This document shows positions 46,366-55,629 of a DNA stretch of 64,000 nt, piece by piece. The notes under the pieces were generated by a model. The model searched no databases. It saw nothing but the letters and a program-made list of their open reading frames with translations, and had not been told where the DNA came from. Source of the DNA: Gloeomargarita sp. SRBZ-1_bins_9 (GTDB lineage: Bacteria; Cyanobacteriota; Cyanobacteriia; Gloeomargaritales; Gloeomargaritaceae); assembly GCA_039794565.1 (NCBI GenBank), contig JAUQVX010000003.1:159916-223915 (forward strand). Direction: 5' to 3'. The translations under genes were made by a program, and so were the position numbers. Every line of letters begins with the position of its first letter. Positions within the stretch are counted from its first letter, which is position 1.

Positions 46366-47451
46366 ATGTCCTACCTTGCCCCCCGTCAGCCCACGTACAA
46401 CTATCTGCAGCACCTTGTCCTGATGTACGGCCATGCCAGCCGGCCCTGGACGGTTCCCGATTTACAGTTCTACGTGGCCCATCAATCCCCCCAGGGGACC
46501 TGGCATGACTGGCTATTTGATTCGTTTCTGTTTTTGAACATCACCAGTAGCACCGGGCGGGACTATCGCGCCGATGTCAACCTGGGCACCACCATGAGCG
46601 GCGAAGGGGACTTCTTTGCCGTTTGTTCGCCCCAGCCTGCCGGTGTCCAGGAGTGGGAAGAACTGTTGGATTTTTACGCCCAAACCCTGCGCACTCTCGA
46701 CCAAACCATTGCCGAGTTGCTCCCCCATATCCCCCAGCCCTTGCCCCACAAGCGCAACGCTGTTTTGATGATTCCCTATCCCCACATCACCCAGACGGAC
46801 TTCGGCTATCAGGGCTGGAACTTTTCCACCCAAGGCCAAAACCTAGACCGGGCCACCCGCCAACGCCTGGCCGCTTGCCAGTGGTTTATCAGTGAATTGC
46901 AAAAGCGCCTACCCCGTTTACAGTACGTGCACATCCTGGGGATGTACTGGATGTTTGAGACGGTGTTTCGCTGTTGGGATGTGGATGACCACTGGCTGCT
47001 CAAGGAATTGCGCCGCTTTATCCACCAAATGGGCTGGGCGTTTTGTTGGATCCCCTTCTACAGCAGCTACAACCTGCACCTCCTCGACGACTACCAAAAC
47101 TACTACTTTGACCTGGCGTTTTTGCAACCCAACTACATGTTCTACCAGCGGGGGGTGAATCTGGCCCAGGCCGCCCAGGCCGCCCAGCAACGCAACGCCG
47201 GCATCGAGATCGAGTACTACCTGGAGTTGGACGAACCGATTGCCGTCCAAGGGGAACGCCAGCGCCGCTTCCGGGAATACCTCAATGGGGGAGTACTCTA
47301 CGGCTATATGACCGAATCGGCCTGCGCTTACTTTCTCGGGCAACGCTCCCTCGAGCGCATGGCGGTCCATGACGACCCCCTGGAGCGGGAGTTTTACCAG
47401 GACCTTTATGATTTTCTTCAGGGCCAATACACGCCCAAGCCGCTACCCTAA
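46366..47451 (+). CDS. DUF4855-like protein
   Basis: A 361-residue protein resembling the DUF4855 family, which sits with glycoside-hydrolase-like TIM barrels. Features: YNYLQHLVLMYGHASRPWTV at the start, DWLFDSFLFLN, LGMYWMFETVF, FCWIPFYSSYNLHLLD, FDLAFLQPNYMFYQRGV and GIEIEYYLELDE. Conserved acidic residues near the strand ends (IEIEYYLELDE) could be catalytic, but no activity is established. No signal peptide is visible, so it may be cytoplasmic, unlike many carbohydrate enzymes. It opens a plus-strand cluster followed by the DUF6464-like gene and serS. Confidence 0.65.
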   Translation: MSYLAPRQPTYNYLQHLVLMYGHASRPWTVPDLQFYVAHQSPQGTWHDWLFDSFLFLNITSSTGRDYRADVNLGTTMSGEGDFFAVCSPQPAGVQEWEELLDFYAQTLRTLDQTIAELLPHIPQPLPHKRNAVLMIPYPHITQTDFGYQGWNFSTQGQNLDRATRQRLAACQWFISELQKRLPRLQYVHILGMYWMFETVFRCWDVDDHWLLKELRRFIHQMGWAFCWIPFYSSYNLHLLDDYQNYYFDLAFLQPNYMFYQRGVNLAQAAQAAQQRNAGIEIEYYLELDEPIAVQGERQRRFREYLNGGVLYGYMTESACAYFLGQRSLERMAVHDDPLEREFYQDLYDFLQGQYTPKPLP

Positions 47452-47477
47452 AGGTAAGGTGGCCTGCCCTGGAACCC

Positions 47478-47858
47478 ATGACCCCCGACGCCATACCCAC
47501 GCAAATCCTCCTCAATCCGACCACGGAATTCCTGGGGGAGTTTCTGTTGCCCGACCAACCCCAACCGGGACATGCCCTGGAAGTCAACGGCCAGCTCTAT
47601 ATGGTCTTAGAGCGCCGCCATCGCTACCAATACCGGGGGGGCCGCTACCAACTCCACAAAATGGCCCTGCTGGTGCAAGTAGCCCACCCGGACCGCAACC
47701 GCTGGCGGGGTCAATGGATCATCGGCGATGGACGCTGTCTCTACAATGCCCGGTCGGAACTTTTGCGCTGTGCCGTCAATCCCCTAGGGCCATGCCAGGG
47801 CTGCGCGAGTTTTGAACCGGCTTCCGGTACAATCGCAAATGGCCCGTCGGGCAAGTAA
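47478..47858 (+). CDS. Cyanobacterial DUF6464-like protein
   Basis: A 126-residue protein with conserved core LERRHRYQYRGGRYQLHKMA and the cysteine-containing tail GDGRCLYNARSELLRCAVNP followed by LGPCQGCASFEP. The C-rich end (RC, LRC, GPC, GC) could bind metal. Matches the cyanobacterial DUF6464 family as I recall it. No signal or membrane segment. It ends 6 bases before the serS start and is probably cotranscribed. Confidence 0.65.
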   Translation: MTPDAIPTQILLNPTTEFLGEFLLPDQPQPGHALEVNGQLYMVLERRHRYQYRGGRYQLHKMALLVQVAHPDRNRWRGQWIIGDGRCLYNARSELLRCAVNPLGPCQGCASFEPASGTIANGPSGK

Positions 47859-47864
47859 GGTGCA

Positions 47865-49136
47865 GTGTTGGACCTCAAATTAATTCGGGAACAGCCGGAG
47901 CAGGTGGCGGCGCGGTTGGCGACTCGGCAGATGGCCATTGACCTGGAACCCCTCTTGGCTTTGGATGCCCAGGTGCGCCAGCGGGAAAAACAACGCGCCC
48001 AACTCCAGGCCGAGAGCAATGACATCGGCAAACGGGTGGGGCAACTGCTGCGCAGCGGCGGCGACCCCGACACCATTGCCCAACTGCGGGAACGGGGACA
48101 GGAAATTAAACACCTGCTGGCGACCCTGGAGCAGGAGGAACGGGAACTGCGCCACCAACTGCAGGACCTCCTGTTGCAGTTGCCCAATCTGCCGGCGCCC
48201 GATGTGCCCGTTGGTCAGGATGAAACGGCCAATGTGGAGCACTACCGTTGGGGGGATGAGTACAAGCCCAAAACCCAGGTGCTGCCCCACTGGGAAATTG
48301 CCGAGCAATTGGGGATTTTGGACACGGAGCGGGCGACGAGAATGGCCCGGAGCCGGTTTGTGACCCTGTGGGGGGCCGGGGCCGAACTGGAACGGGCGCT
48401 GATTCAATGGATGCTGGCCCAACATATCGCCCGGGGCTATGTGGAGGTCCTGCCGCCGTTTTTGGTCAATAGCCAGGCCATGGTGGGCACCGGACAACTG
48501 CCCAAATTTGCCCAGGAAAGTTTTGTCTGCCGGGACGACGACCTGTGGCTGATTCCCACTGCCGAGGTGCCCGTGACCAACCTCTACCGGGAGGAAATCC
48601 TCAGCGCCGAACAATTGCCCATTTACCACTGTGCCTGGACGCCCTGTTTTCGCCGGGAGGCCGGTAGCTACGGACGGGATACCCGGGGCCTCATCCGGCT
48701 GCATCAATTCAACAAGGTGGAGCTGGTCAAAATTGTCCGCCCGGAGACCTCCCCCCAGGAACACGAACAACTGGTGCGGGATGCGGCGGTGTTGCTAGAG
48801 GCGTTAAAGTTGCCCTATCGGGTGGTGGAGTTGTGCACCGGGGATCTGGGGTTTGGGGCGCAAAAGTGTTTTGACCTGGAGGTGTGGTTGCCGTCCCAAA
48901 ACACCTACCGGGAAATTTCCAGTTGCTCCAACTTTGGGGATTTCCAGGCACGGCGGGCGGGGATTCGCTACCGGGAAACGGGCAAAAAAGGTACAGAGTT
49001 TGTCCATACCCTCAACGGGTCGGCCCTGGCGGTGGGACGGACCATGGCGGCCATTTTGGAGCATTACCAGCGGCCCGACGGTCGCCTTCAAGTCCCGGAG
49101 GTGTTGCAACCGTACTTAGGGCGGGAATGGTTATGA
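47865..49136 (+). CDS. serS: Seryl-tRNA synthetase
   Basis: A 423-residue class II synthetase that charges tRNA-Ser and tRNA-Sec. The N-terminal coiled-coil arm runs through ~110 ([20 protein letters not shown]). Motif 2 is in [22 protein letters not shown] and motif 3 in [20 protein letters not shown] start. The stop overlaps the next ATG (ATGA). Confidence 0.96.
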   Translation: MLDLKLIREQPEQVAARLATRQMAIDLEPLLALDAQVRQREKQRAQLQAESNDIGKRVGQLLRSGGDPDTIAQLRERGQEIKHLLATLEQEERELRHQLQDLLLQLPNLPAPDVPVGQDETANVEHYRWGDEYKPKTQVLPHWEIAEQLGILDTERATRMARSRFVTLWGAGAELERALIQWMLAQHIARGYVEVLPPFLVNSQAMVGTGQLPKFAQESFVCRDDDLWLIPTAEVPVTNLYREEILSAEQLPIYHCAWTPCFRREAGSYGRDTRGLIRLHQFNKVELVKIVRPETSPQEHEQLVRDAAVLLEALKLPYRVVELCTGDLGFGAQKCFDLEVWLPSQNTYREISSCSNFGDFQARRAGIRYRETGKKGTEFVHTLNGSALAVGRTMAAILEHYQRPDGRLQVPEVLQPYLGREWL

Positions 49137-50164
49137 AATTGGGGGATTGGGTTGGCCTAATTGCTCTTCTCATTGCCCTGTACATCCTGTGGGAAATCCG
49201 GCTGCTGCTGCTGCTGGTGTTTGCGGCGGTGGTCTTGGCGGTGGTGTTGCAGGGGGTGGTGCAGCAGTTACGGCGCTGGCGGATTCCCCGAGGCCTGGCC
49301 ATTGCCCTCACGTTTTTTACCCTGTTGGGGTTGATCGGCGCTTTGATTAGTTGGTTATTGCCCCCCTTTACCAAGGAATTTCAGGAGCTGGTGAAATTGC
49401 TACCCAAAGGATTTCAGGCCCTGGCCCGCTGGTCGGCAGAAATACAGATGCGATTACTGGGCGAAATGGTGTTTGATGTGACCAACAATGGGAATGTAAT
49501 CCGACAGTTGCAAAACCTGTTAGCACCTTTTTTGGGGCGGGGGATTGATTTCTTTTTCAATACCATTGGTGGGCTGTTGTCGGTGATTTTGATTCTGGCG
49601 TTGGCGGCAATGTTTTTGGCCGACCCAACCACCTATCGCCGGGGGTTTATTCGTCTTTTTCCCTCCTTTTATCGCCATCGGGTGGATACCATTCTCCAGC
49701 GCTGCGAAGTGAATTTGCGTTCCTGGATGCTGGGGGCGCTCACAGCTATGACGGTGGTAGGAATTTTGAGTTTTATTGGTCTTTCCCTCCTGGGGGTGCG
49801 CCTGTATTTTGCCCACGCCCTGATTGCTGCGCTGCTGAATTTGATCCCCAATATCGGTCCGACGATGAGTGTCATTCCCCCGGCGGTGGTGGCCCTGTTG
49901 GATGCCCCCTGGAAGGCCATTGCTGTGGTGGTTTTGTATTTCCTTATTCAGCAAAATGACGCCTATGTGGTGACGCCCTATGTCATGTCGCAGCATTTGG
50001 AATTGCCGCCGGCTTTGACCTTGATCGGCCAAATTTTTTTCACCACGTTTTTGGGACTGCCGGGGCTGATTTTGGCCTTGCCGTTGCTGGTGGTGTTCCG
50101 GGTCTGGATTGAAGAGGCCTTGATTAAGGATGTATTGGACCCCTGGCAGCGCTGGCGGTGCTAG
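49133..50164 (+). CDS. AI-2E family (PerM/YdiK-type) membrane protein
   Basis: A 343-residue multi-pass protein of the AI-2 exporter superfamily (formerly UPF0118). Helices at the N-terminus ([20 protein letters not shown]), the soluble amphipathic section [18 protein letters not shown], and the C-terminal hallmark helices [34 protein letters not shown] and [15 protein letters not shown]. Members export small molecules or ions; the substrate here is unknown. ATG 49133 overlaps the serS stop; an ATG at 49127 is an alternative. Its end overlaps the convergent amidase gene by 41 bases. Confidence 0.88.
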   Translation: MKLGDWVGLIALLIALYILWEIRLLLLLVFAAVVLAVVLQGVVQQLRRWRIPRGLAIALTFFTLLGLIGALISWLLPPFTKEFQELVKLLPKGFQALARWSAEIQMRLLGEMVFDVTNNGNVIRQLQNLLAPFLGRGIDFFFNTIGGLLSVILILALAAMFLADPTTYRRGFIRLFPSFYRHRVDTILQRCEVNLRSWMLGALTAMTVVGILSFIGLSLLGVRLYFAHALIAALLNLIPNIGPTMSVIPPAVVALLDAPWKAIAVVVLYFLIQQNDAYVVTPYVMSQHLELPPALTLIGQIFFTTFLGLPGLILALPLLVVFRVWIEEALIKDVLDPWQRWRC

Positions 50165-51836
50165 TCACGGCTTGCCGTAACCAGGCTTCGATCCCCTGGG
50201 CGAGGACCTGCGCTAAGCGTTGTTGGGCTGACGGGTTGACAATCCACTCGAATTCCTCGGGATGGATCATAAAGCCCAACTCCAGCAAAACGGCGGGACA
50301 AACGGTGGGCCGGGTCAGGGCCAGATTGCCCCAAAAGACGCCGTAGCTGGGGCGCTGGGCGTGCCGGGTCAGGTAGTCGTGCAAGAAACGGGCCAGGTCC
50401 TGACTCTGGGGGTGATACCAAAAAGCGCCGATACCCTGGGTGGCCCACACATCGCCGGCATCCGGTAGGGCGTTGTAGTGGAGGCTGAGGGCCACATGGG
50501 GTTCCCGCTCCTGGATCAGGCGCACACGCTCGGCCAGGGAAACCGCCACGTCCTGGGTGCGAGTCAGAAAAACCGCTGCCCCCCGCTGCCGCAACCGTTC
50601 CGCCAGTAATTGGGATATCTGGAGGGTCACCTGTTTTTCCGGCGTGCCATCGGGTCCTAAAGCGCCCAGGTCCTCTGGCCCCCCATGCCCAGGGTCAATC
50701 AGGATGCGCACACCCCGCAGGGAATCCACTGCCAAACGGGGGGGATGCCGCAGGTGCAAAACGAGGACGTTGTCCCGGTAGCTCACCCCATACCCCCATA
50801 GCTGGGCACCGGGGGCATAAAAGCGATAGCGCACTTGGCCGGGCGCCACCTGCTGCCAGGTGAAAAAGCGTACGGCGGGGCTGGGGTCCAGGCGAATGAA
50901 ATCCGTCTGGGCGGTGGTGTGCCATAGGGTGATTTGGATCACGCCGGGTTCCTGGTGAATGGTGATGGGAATAGGGGTGGCCAAGGGAAAGTGAATTTCC
51001 GTCCATTCGGCCCCCACTTGACTGCGGACACCCTGCAAAACGGTGTGAGGTACGGCCCTGCTGGGGTGCAGACTCACCTGCCGGCGGTGCAGCCAACCCC
51101 CATAGCCCAGGCGCAACCAGTCCCCCTCCCAGCCGGTAACCTGGTCCTGCGTCCCCACCGGTAAAGGCGTCAGGCGAGCGTAGTCCGTGCCAGGCCCCGT
51201 GCGGGCAATTCCCTCCTCCTGTAGCGTGGCAAGGGCTAAGTCGTCGGGGTCCAAGACGGTCACGACGCCGGGACTCTGCCAGGTCTGTCCCCGCCAAACC
51301 AGTTCCGGTCGCCCGAGTACACCCGGTTGAGACCCCCGCCCACAGCCCCGATAGAAGGTGGTAATTCCGGTGGCAGGCGCTGCCGTCAACAAAACGTCCG
51401 CATTGGCCAGGGGTAGCCCAGACGTAACCGGCGTTAGGGGCATCTGCAGAGACCCCAAACGGACGAAAACCGGCTCCGCACCCGCAGGGACCACCGCCTG
51501 AAAACAGAGGGGTTCCCCTGGCAAACGGGCCACATCCACCGCCGGCGCCAAGGGCGTGGCTTGGGGTCTAGGCAGTACCCGCCGTACCCGCAGCGTTCGG
51601 GTTTGCGACCCCCCGCGCACAGTGATCAGGTTGTCCCCCAGCGCCAGGGGCACCGAAGGGGCAAAGTGTCCGGCGCTCGAGCGTTTAACCGGTTCCCCGT
51701 TCACCCACACCGGTTCCCGGGGGTCATGGGTGCCAATCAAAAAAATGCGGGGGGCGGTGGTCTCATGGGACGCCGGCGGGTACACCACCTGTAAGGCCAT
51801 GGAAAAGACCAGGCTCCCCAGAAATCCCTGTCCCAC
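50124..51836 (-). CDS. N-acetylmuramoyl-L-alanine amidase (Amidase_3)
   Basis: A 570-residue cell-wall hydrolase. The N-terminus has a weak signal (GFLGSLVFSMALQVVYPP), then beta-rich, AMIN/SH3-like wall-binding regions (LRLGYGGWLHRRQVSLHP; VLHLRHPPRLAV). The C-terminal Amidase_3 domain carries zinc ligands in RILIDPGHGGPEDLG (His) and HVALSLHYNAL (His), with the catalytic Glu in VLLELGFMIHPEEFEW. It splits the amide between MurNAc and the stem peptide during wall turnover or cell separation. It starts at a GTG that overlaps the cpcG stop (TAGTG), an unexpected coupling to a phycobilisome gene. Confidence 0.92.
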   Translation of the reverse strand: MGQGFLGSLVFSMALQVVYPPASHETTAPRIFLIGTHDPREPVWVNGEPVKRSSAGHFAPSVPLALGDNLITVRGGSQTRTLRVRRVLPRPQATPLAPAVDVARLPGEPLCFQAVVPAGAEPVFVRLGSLQMPLTPVTSGLPLANADVLLTAAPATGITTFYRGCGRGSQPGVLGRPELVWRGQTWQSPGVVTVLDPDDLALATLQEEGIARTGPGTDYARLTPLPVGTQDQVTGWEGDWLRLGYGGWLHRRQVSLHPSRAVPHTVLQGVRSQVGAEWTEIHFPLATPIPITIHQEPGVIQITLWHTTAQTDFIRLDPSPAVRFFTWQQVAPGQVRYRFYAPGAQLWGYGVSYRDNVLVLHLRHPPRLAVDSLRGVRILIDPGHGGPEDLGALGPDGTPEKQVTLQISQLLAERLRQRGAAVFLTRTQDVAVSLAERVRLIQEREPHVALSLHYNALPDAGDVWATQGIGAFWYHPQSQDLARFLHDYLTRHAQRPSYGVFWGNLALTRPTVCPAVLLELGFMIHPEEFEWIVNPSAQQRLAQVLAQGIEAWLRQAVTSTASAARGPIHP

Positions 51837-52600
51837 TACCGCCGCCGGGGCACCTTGGCTAAAAAGTCCAGTTCCTGTACCCGCACGTTGGGGGTGGGCT
51901 GGGGTTGGGTCGCCACCTGCTGGGCCAGGGAACGATACAGTTCCGGGTCACCCGCTTTCGCCAACCTCCGCCGCCGGGTTTGCGCCTGCTGCTGATAGAA
52001 GCGAATCAGCACGTAATTCCAATCAATAAAGCCGATGCCCTCCTTGGCCCGGTAGTTGCCGTCGTAACGGGGGGTAACCAGGTTAAAGGGACGACCCTGC
52101 ATCCGGCGGCGCTGGTAGGGCACCACATTATCCCCAAAAGTTTCCGTATATTCGTCACTGTCTATCAGTTCATTGACAAACCCGCGAAACCCCCGGGTGG
52201 CAATGCGGATAGACCAGGCGATTTCCTCATCCCGGTTATAGGCCGCCCGCCCCAGAATCCGCCGCAGGCAAATATCCACCAGGCGGTAGTTGTTATTGGC
52301 GGCCACCACCAGCCGGTAAAAGGGGTCCGATTGGGCCAGTCCCCGAATAAAGTCCCGCACCGTAATCGCCCGGTTTTTCAACTGGGATTCCAACGTCACC
52401 TGGCGACAGGACTGCAAAATTAAATGCTCGCTAAAAATTTGCCGGTAGGCCGCCCAAATCAGGGCATCCATTTCGTCGGGTGTACTCACATCCTCCAGAC
52501 GATAAATGCGGGGGCTGTCTTCGTTGATTTCCGCCGGGCCAAAGTCCCGCACCCGATGGTTCTGGGTTGTCGGTCGGTAGGCAAGCAACGGTAACGTCAT
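51836..52600 (-). CDS. cpcG: Phycobilisome rod-core linker
   Basis: A 254-residue linker that attaches phycocyanin rods to the allophycocyanin core. The start [19 protein letters not shown] and the PBS linker domain ([75 protein letters not shown]) are diagnostic, as is [20 protein letters not shown]. No C-terminal membrane helix is present, so this is CpcG1-like and not the photosystem-I-linked CpcL form. ATG 52600 begins the conserved sequence. No cpcBACD genes are adjacent. Confidence 0.95.
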   Translation of the reverse strand: MTLPLLAYRPTTQNHRVRDFGPAEINEDSPRIYRLEDVSTPDEMDALIWAAYRQIFSEHLILQSCRQVTLESQLKNRAITVRDFIRGLAQSDPFYRLVVAANNNYRLVDICLRRILGRAAYNRDEEIAWSIRIATRGFRGFVNELIDSDEYTETFGDNVVPYQRRRMQGRPFNLVTPRYDGNYRAKEGIGFIDWNYVLIRFYQQQAQTRRRRLAKAGDPELYRSLAQQVATQPQPTPNVRVQELDFLAKVPRRR

Positions 52601-52683
52601 GGACACCACTCCAGTCAGGGACTTCCTTCAGGGTAGGTCAAGGGGTTCCCCACCGTCCCCAAAAGTAACGCAATGTTAAGGCT

Positions 52684-53196
52684 TTAATCCGGCCGGCGGC
52701 GCAGGAATTGCCCCAATTGCACCACCTGGGCGATCCCCTGCAACAGTAACAAGCCAAATCCCACCAGGGGCAGGGTTTTTACCCAGTAACGGGGCAGACC
52801 GCCGGGGTCAGGGGATTGTTCCCCCACCTGCCAGGACGCCACAACCGGGGGAACCGTCACCCAGATCAACAAGACCACAAAAGGCAGGAGAAACAGCAGC
52901 GTCCCCCACAGGTCCATCCAGGCGCGGCGGCGTTCTGACCAGCGGTTGACCAGCACATCCACTCGCACGTGACCGTTGTGGAGCAAGGTGTAGGCCGCCC
53001 CCAGGAAAAAAATGGCGCTAAACAGATACCACTGCAATTCCAAAAAGGCATTGGAACTAAGATTGCGGCCCACCGCCCGGCCCACGTAGCGCCCGAGCAC
53101 ATTCCACGCGCCGATTAATACCAGCAGGGGCACCAGAGCCATGGCTACTTGACCGGCGCGCTGACTCAACCGATTGACCCAGGATACCCACCCCAT
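52684..53196 (-). CDS. TRAP transporter small permease (DctQ type)
   Basis: A 170-residue protein with four hydrophobic helices (VAMALVPLLVLIGAWNVLGR, LQWYLFSAIFFLGAAYTLL, LLFLLPFVVLLIWVTVPPVV and VGFGLLLLQGIAQVV) and the DctQ core NAFLELQWYLFSAIFFLGAA followed by HVRVDV. TRAP systems import carboxylates with Na+ and need a large permease (DctM) and a periplasmic binding protein; neither is adjacent. ATG 53196 is chosen because the upstream extension would run antisense through the tRNA gene. It follows cpcG in map order but is transcribed before it, with an 83-base gap. Confidence 0.88.
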   Translation of the reverse strand: MGWVSWVNRLSQRAGQVAMALVPLLVLIGAWNVLGRYVGRAVGRNLSSNAFLELQWYLFSAIFFLGAAYTLLHNGHVRVDVLVNRWSERRRAWMDLWGTLLFLLPFVVLLIWVTVPPVVASWQVGEQSPDPGGLPRYWVKTLPLVGFGLLLLQGIAQVVQLGQFLRRRPD

Positions 53197-53260
53197 ACCG
53201 CCAGCATACCCCGTTGCCAGTCGCGCTTCAAGCTTGTTAATATAGCTAATGCATTGGCAA

Positions 53261-53332
53261 TGGGGTGTCGCCAAGTGGTAAGGCAGCTGGTTTTGGTCCA
53301 GCCATTCCGAGGTTCGAATCCTTGCACCCCAG
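53261..53332 (+). tRNA. trnQ: tRNA-Gln (anticodon UUG)
   Basis: A 72-base cloverleaf. Acceptor TGGGGTG pairs with CACCCCA (53325-53331), the anticodon stem GCTGG/CCAGC encloses the loop TTTTGGT with anticodon TTG, and the T arm is GAGGTTCGAATCCTT. The discriminator base is G, and CCA is not encoded. A TATAGC box at 53241-53246 may be its -10 element. A single tRNA, no neighbours in an array. Confidence 0.93.
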
Positions 53333-53353
53333 TTTCTCCCGACAACTAGCTCC

Positions 53354-54178
53354 ATGGGTCACCTGCCGCTGCTGGCCCTGGATTTCGACGGGGTTCTGTG
53401 TGATGGGCTGGCGGAATACTTTGCGGTAAGTGCGGCGGTCTATTGCCAGTGGTGCCCGGAGGTGGGCTGCCAGGGCCGCTTGGCATCCTTCCGGGAAGCC
53501 TTTTACCGGTTGCGACCGGTGGTGACCCACGGCTGGGAAATGCCCTTGCTGTTGCACGCCCTGGTCCAAGGGGAAGACCCCCAGACCCTGGCGACGGATT
53601 GGCCCCAGGTGCAGCAGCGCTTACTGCGGGAAACGGGGTGGTCGCCCCAGGAACTGGGCCAGGCGGTGGATGTCACCCGGGATGCCTGGATCGCCCAGGA
53701 CGAACAGGGCTGGTTGGCCCTACACAGCTTTTATCCGGGGGTGGCGGCCCAGGTGCAGCGTTGGTTGACCCAGGCCCCTTTTGTGCCCGTGATTGTGACC
53801 ACCAAGCAGGAACGGTTCGTCCAGGCCCTATGGCAAAGTGTAGGTATCACCTGGCCGGAGAAGTGGCTCTACGGCAAAAGCGCTGGGGAACCCAAAACCA
53901 CCACCCTACAGCGGTTACGCCAACAGGCACCGGTGCTGGGACTGGTGGAGGATCGGCTGGAGACTCTCCTGGCGGTGCAGCAAACACCGGCCTTGCAGGA
54001 TGTGCCCTTGTTCCTGGCCACCTGGGGCTACACCACACCGGCCCAAATGGCAACGGCCCGCCAACATGGCATCCAACTGTTAACACTGGCTGAATTTGGG
54101 GACCCCACCCTGCCCTGGTTGCCGACCCTGCCGAGGGGATCACATCAGGGGTATGGGCGTCATAACCCTGCCGGCTAG
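53354..54178 (+). CDS. HAD-superfamily hydrolase
   Basis: A 274-residue phosphatase-like protein. Motif I is LLALDFDGVLCDG (nucleophile Asp10 region), motif II Thr in PVIVTTKQERF, a conserved Lys in WLYGKSAGEPKTT, and motif III acidic residues in GLVEDRLETLLAV. A helical cap lies between motifs I and II. Phosphoglycolate-phosphatase-like members have this layout; the substrate is not readable. The start is 21 bases after the tRNA-Gln 3' end, so it may be transcribed through from the tRNA promoter. Confidence 0.85.
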   Translation: MGHLPLLALDFDGVLCDGLAEYFAVSAAVYCQWCPEVGCQGRLASFREAFYRLRPVVTHGWEMPLLLHALVQGEDPQTLATDWPQVQQRLLRETGWSPQELGQAVDVTRDAWIAQDEQGWLALHSFYPGVAAQVQRWLTQAPFVPVIVTTKQERFVQALWQSVGITWPEKWLYGKSAGEPKTTTLQRLRQQAPVLGLVEDRLETLLAVQQTPALQDVPLFLATWGYTTPAQMATARQHGIQLLTLAEFGDPTLPWLPTLPRGSHQGYGRHNPAG

Positions 54179-54200
54179 GGTTTTTCTGATAAGAAACTTT

Positions 54201-54206
54201 TATAGC
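54201..54206 (+). promoter_or_regulatory. Putative -10 box before structured RNA
   Basis: TATAGC followed about 8-14 bases later by the start of a 10-base GC-rich stem. The same hexamer occurs before tRNA-Gln. No convincing -35 box is seen in the 23-base gap after the HAD gene. Confidence 0.35.
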
Positions 54207-54219
54207 TATTGGCCTGGCC

Positions 54220-54318
54220 GGGGGCTGACAGAGCTGGGGGGTTCCTGCTACACTTCGTTTGTGTGAGGAGCGAACCAGTGAGGGGTCTGAGACGAAACTT
54301 GGATAGTCGTCAGCCCCC
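54220..54318 (+). ncRNA. Candidate structured small RNA upstream of psbM
   Basis: GGGGGCTGAC (54220-54229) pairs perfectly with GTCAGCCCCC (54309-54318), closing a 99-base domain. Inside is a second hairpin: GGTTC (54240-54244)/GAACC (54272-54276), GCT/AGC and ACAC/GTGT around a 7-base loop. A TATAGC box sits just upstream and TTTCTGGTTT follows the stem. It lacks the conserved SRP RNA, RNase P, tmRNA and 6S features I know. Strand is uncertain; on the minus strand the loop contains CTCCTCACAC, the Yfr1 core, but without a terminator. The rest of the gap to psbM (54319-54544) shows no further structure that I can support. Confidence 0.5.
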
Positions 54319-54544
54319 TTTCTGGTTTATAGGGGTTTATGTAATTTTTGAGGCCAAGGATAGGGACTCTAGGTATTGTGCCGGGAATAGGGGTGGGGAT
54401 GGGATTACTGCCTGGGGTTGGTGCTGAAACTGGGCTGCCTGTCAACTCTCCGGGTAGGTGATGCCTGGCAATTATAAACGTCGTGAAATGGGGCTGGCCG
54501 TTTCTGGGCTACAGTAGAGCTTGGAGGACTTGAGGGCACAACCC

Positions 54545-54658
54545 ATGGAAACCAACATTCTGGCATTGATTGGCACGGCGTTGCTGGTGTTGATTCCCAG
54601 CGCGTTTTTGATCATCCTCTACGTGCAAACGGCCAGCCGCGGGGAAGGTCAACGTTAA
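54545..54658 (+). CDS. psbM: Photosystem II reaction centre protein M
   Basis: A 37-residue single-helix thylakoid protein found at the photosystem II dimer interface. It reads [20 protein letters not shown] then [17 protein letters not shown]; the helix, the central Pro and the VQTAS tail are diagnostic of PsbM. Too short for ordinary gene callers. Its TAA overlaps the convergent Usp stop codon by 4 bases (TTAA). Upstream AT-rich TATAAA (54473) or TACAGT (54510) could be -10 boxes. Confidence 0.95.
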   Translation: METNILALIGTALLVLIPSAFLIILYVQTASRGEGQR

Positions 54659-55545
54659 CTTTGAGCTGGGGCGCGCACCAACAACACCGGAGCGTCCGCA
54701 TGCACCCGTACATAGTCGGACACGGAATTGCCCAGCAACCGGTCCAGGTCCACCAAACTCCGGGCGATGGTCGGCCGGCGGTCGGGAGAGCCCAGCATGA
54801 CCAGGTCGGCGCTGACCTCCTGGGCGATTTGGCATAGTTGCACGCCGGGGTTGCCCTCCCGCACTATACACCGGTACTTCAAACCCCGTTGCCGGATCTT
54901 TTGGATGGCTGCGGCTAGGATGGGGTTGGCTTCCGGGCGCTGGGCCAATTCCTCTAGGGTGACCCCCTCCAGGCGCGGGTTGATGTCGGCCAACACCAGC
55001 TCGCCCCCCTTGAGGTCCTGCAGGAGAAACAGGGCCAGCTCCAACGTCTGCTGGGCGGCAGGGGAACCGTCATAGGCCACCAGAATCCGCTGGATGCGCT
55101 CGACATAGGTGTCGTCCTTCACCAGCAGCATGGGCCGGGATGCCAGTTGGAAAACGTATTGGCTAACGGAATTTTCCAGAATCGCCCGCAACCGGCCTAG
55201 CCCCCGCGACCCCATGATGATCAAATCCACCTCCAGTTCGTCGGCAACCCGGGGCACAACATCCTTGGGGTCCCCCTCCCGTAACATGGTGGTCACTTGC
55301 GTAGGCGGCAAACAACCGGTGCTAACCCCTTCGTCACGGCAGATGTGAATCTTGGCCAGAGCGTTTTTCAAGATTTCCACCCCTTCGGCTTGTTTGGCAA
55401 CCATATCTTGGGCTGACGCCTGGGGAGTCACCACGTGTAGGACTGTCACCTGGGCTTGGCGAAGGCCGGGCAAATCAATCAGGGCGTTGAGCATTTCTTC
55501 CGTGTGACCCGTACCCGATACGGCCAACAAAATTTTGCGAATCAT
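54655..55545 (-). CDS. Tandem universal stress protein (two UspA domains)
   Basis: A 296-residue protein of two Usp domains. Domain 1 ([20 protein letters not shown] .. [17 protein letters not shown]) and domain 2 ([20 protein letters not shown] .. [18 protein letters not shown]) each end in a nucleotide-loop-like pattern: domain 1 keeps the ATP-binding GSRGLG, while domain 2 has GSPDRR, a degenerate form. Role: stress survival, mechanism unknown. ATG 55545 fits conserved sequence; the longer frame is discarded. Confidence 0.9.
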   Translation of the reverse strand: MIRKILLAVSGTGHTEEMLNALIDLPGLRQAQVTVLHVVTPQASAQDMVAKQAEGVEILKNALAKIHICRDEGVSTGCLPPTQVTTMLREGDPKDVVPRVADELEVDLIIMGSRGLGRLRAILENSVSQYVFQLASRPMLLVKDDTYVERIQRILVAYDGSPAAQQTLELALFLLQDLKGGELVLADINPRLEGVTLEELAQRPEANPILAAAIQKIRQRGLKYRCIVREGNPGVQLCQIAQEVSADLVMLGSPDRRPTIARSLVDLDRLLGNSVSDYVRVHADAPVLLVRAPAQS

Positions 55546-55629
55546 TGACGTCCTCCCACAGCCCAATCTATCTATAGGCTTAGACCAGAACCCTCGCCCC
55601 CGCCCGTACTTCTTCAGGTTTCTTCAAAT

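Noticed and set aside
48884..49132. Long N-terminal extension of the AI-2E family protein inside serS
   Set aside because: The extension is a shadow of serS; membrane segments begin right after the ATG at 49133 that overlaps the serS stop.
54241..54290. Yfr1 sRNA on the minus strand (CTCCTCACAC core)
   Set aside because: The core motif matches but the expected 3' terminator hairpin with T-run is absent, so it is kept only as an alternative reading.
54209..54427. 72-codon open frame overlapping the structured RNA candidate
   Set aside because: No protein-like pattern or ribosome site, and the base-paired stem explains the sequence better.
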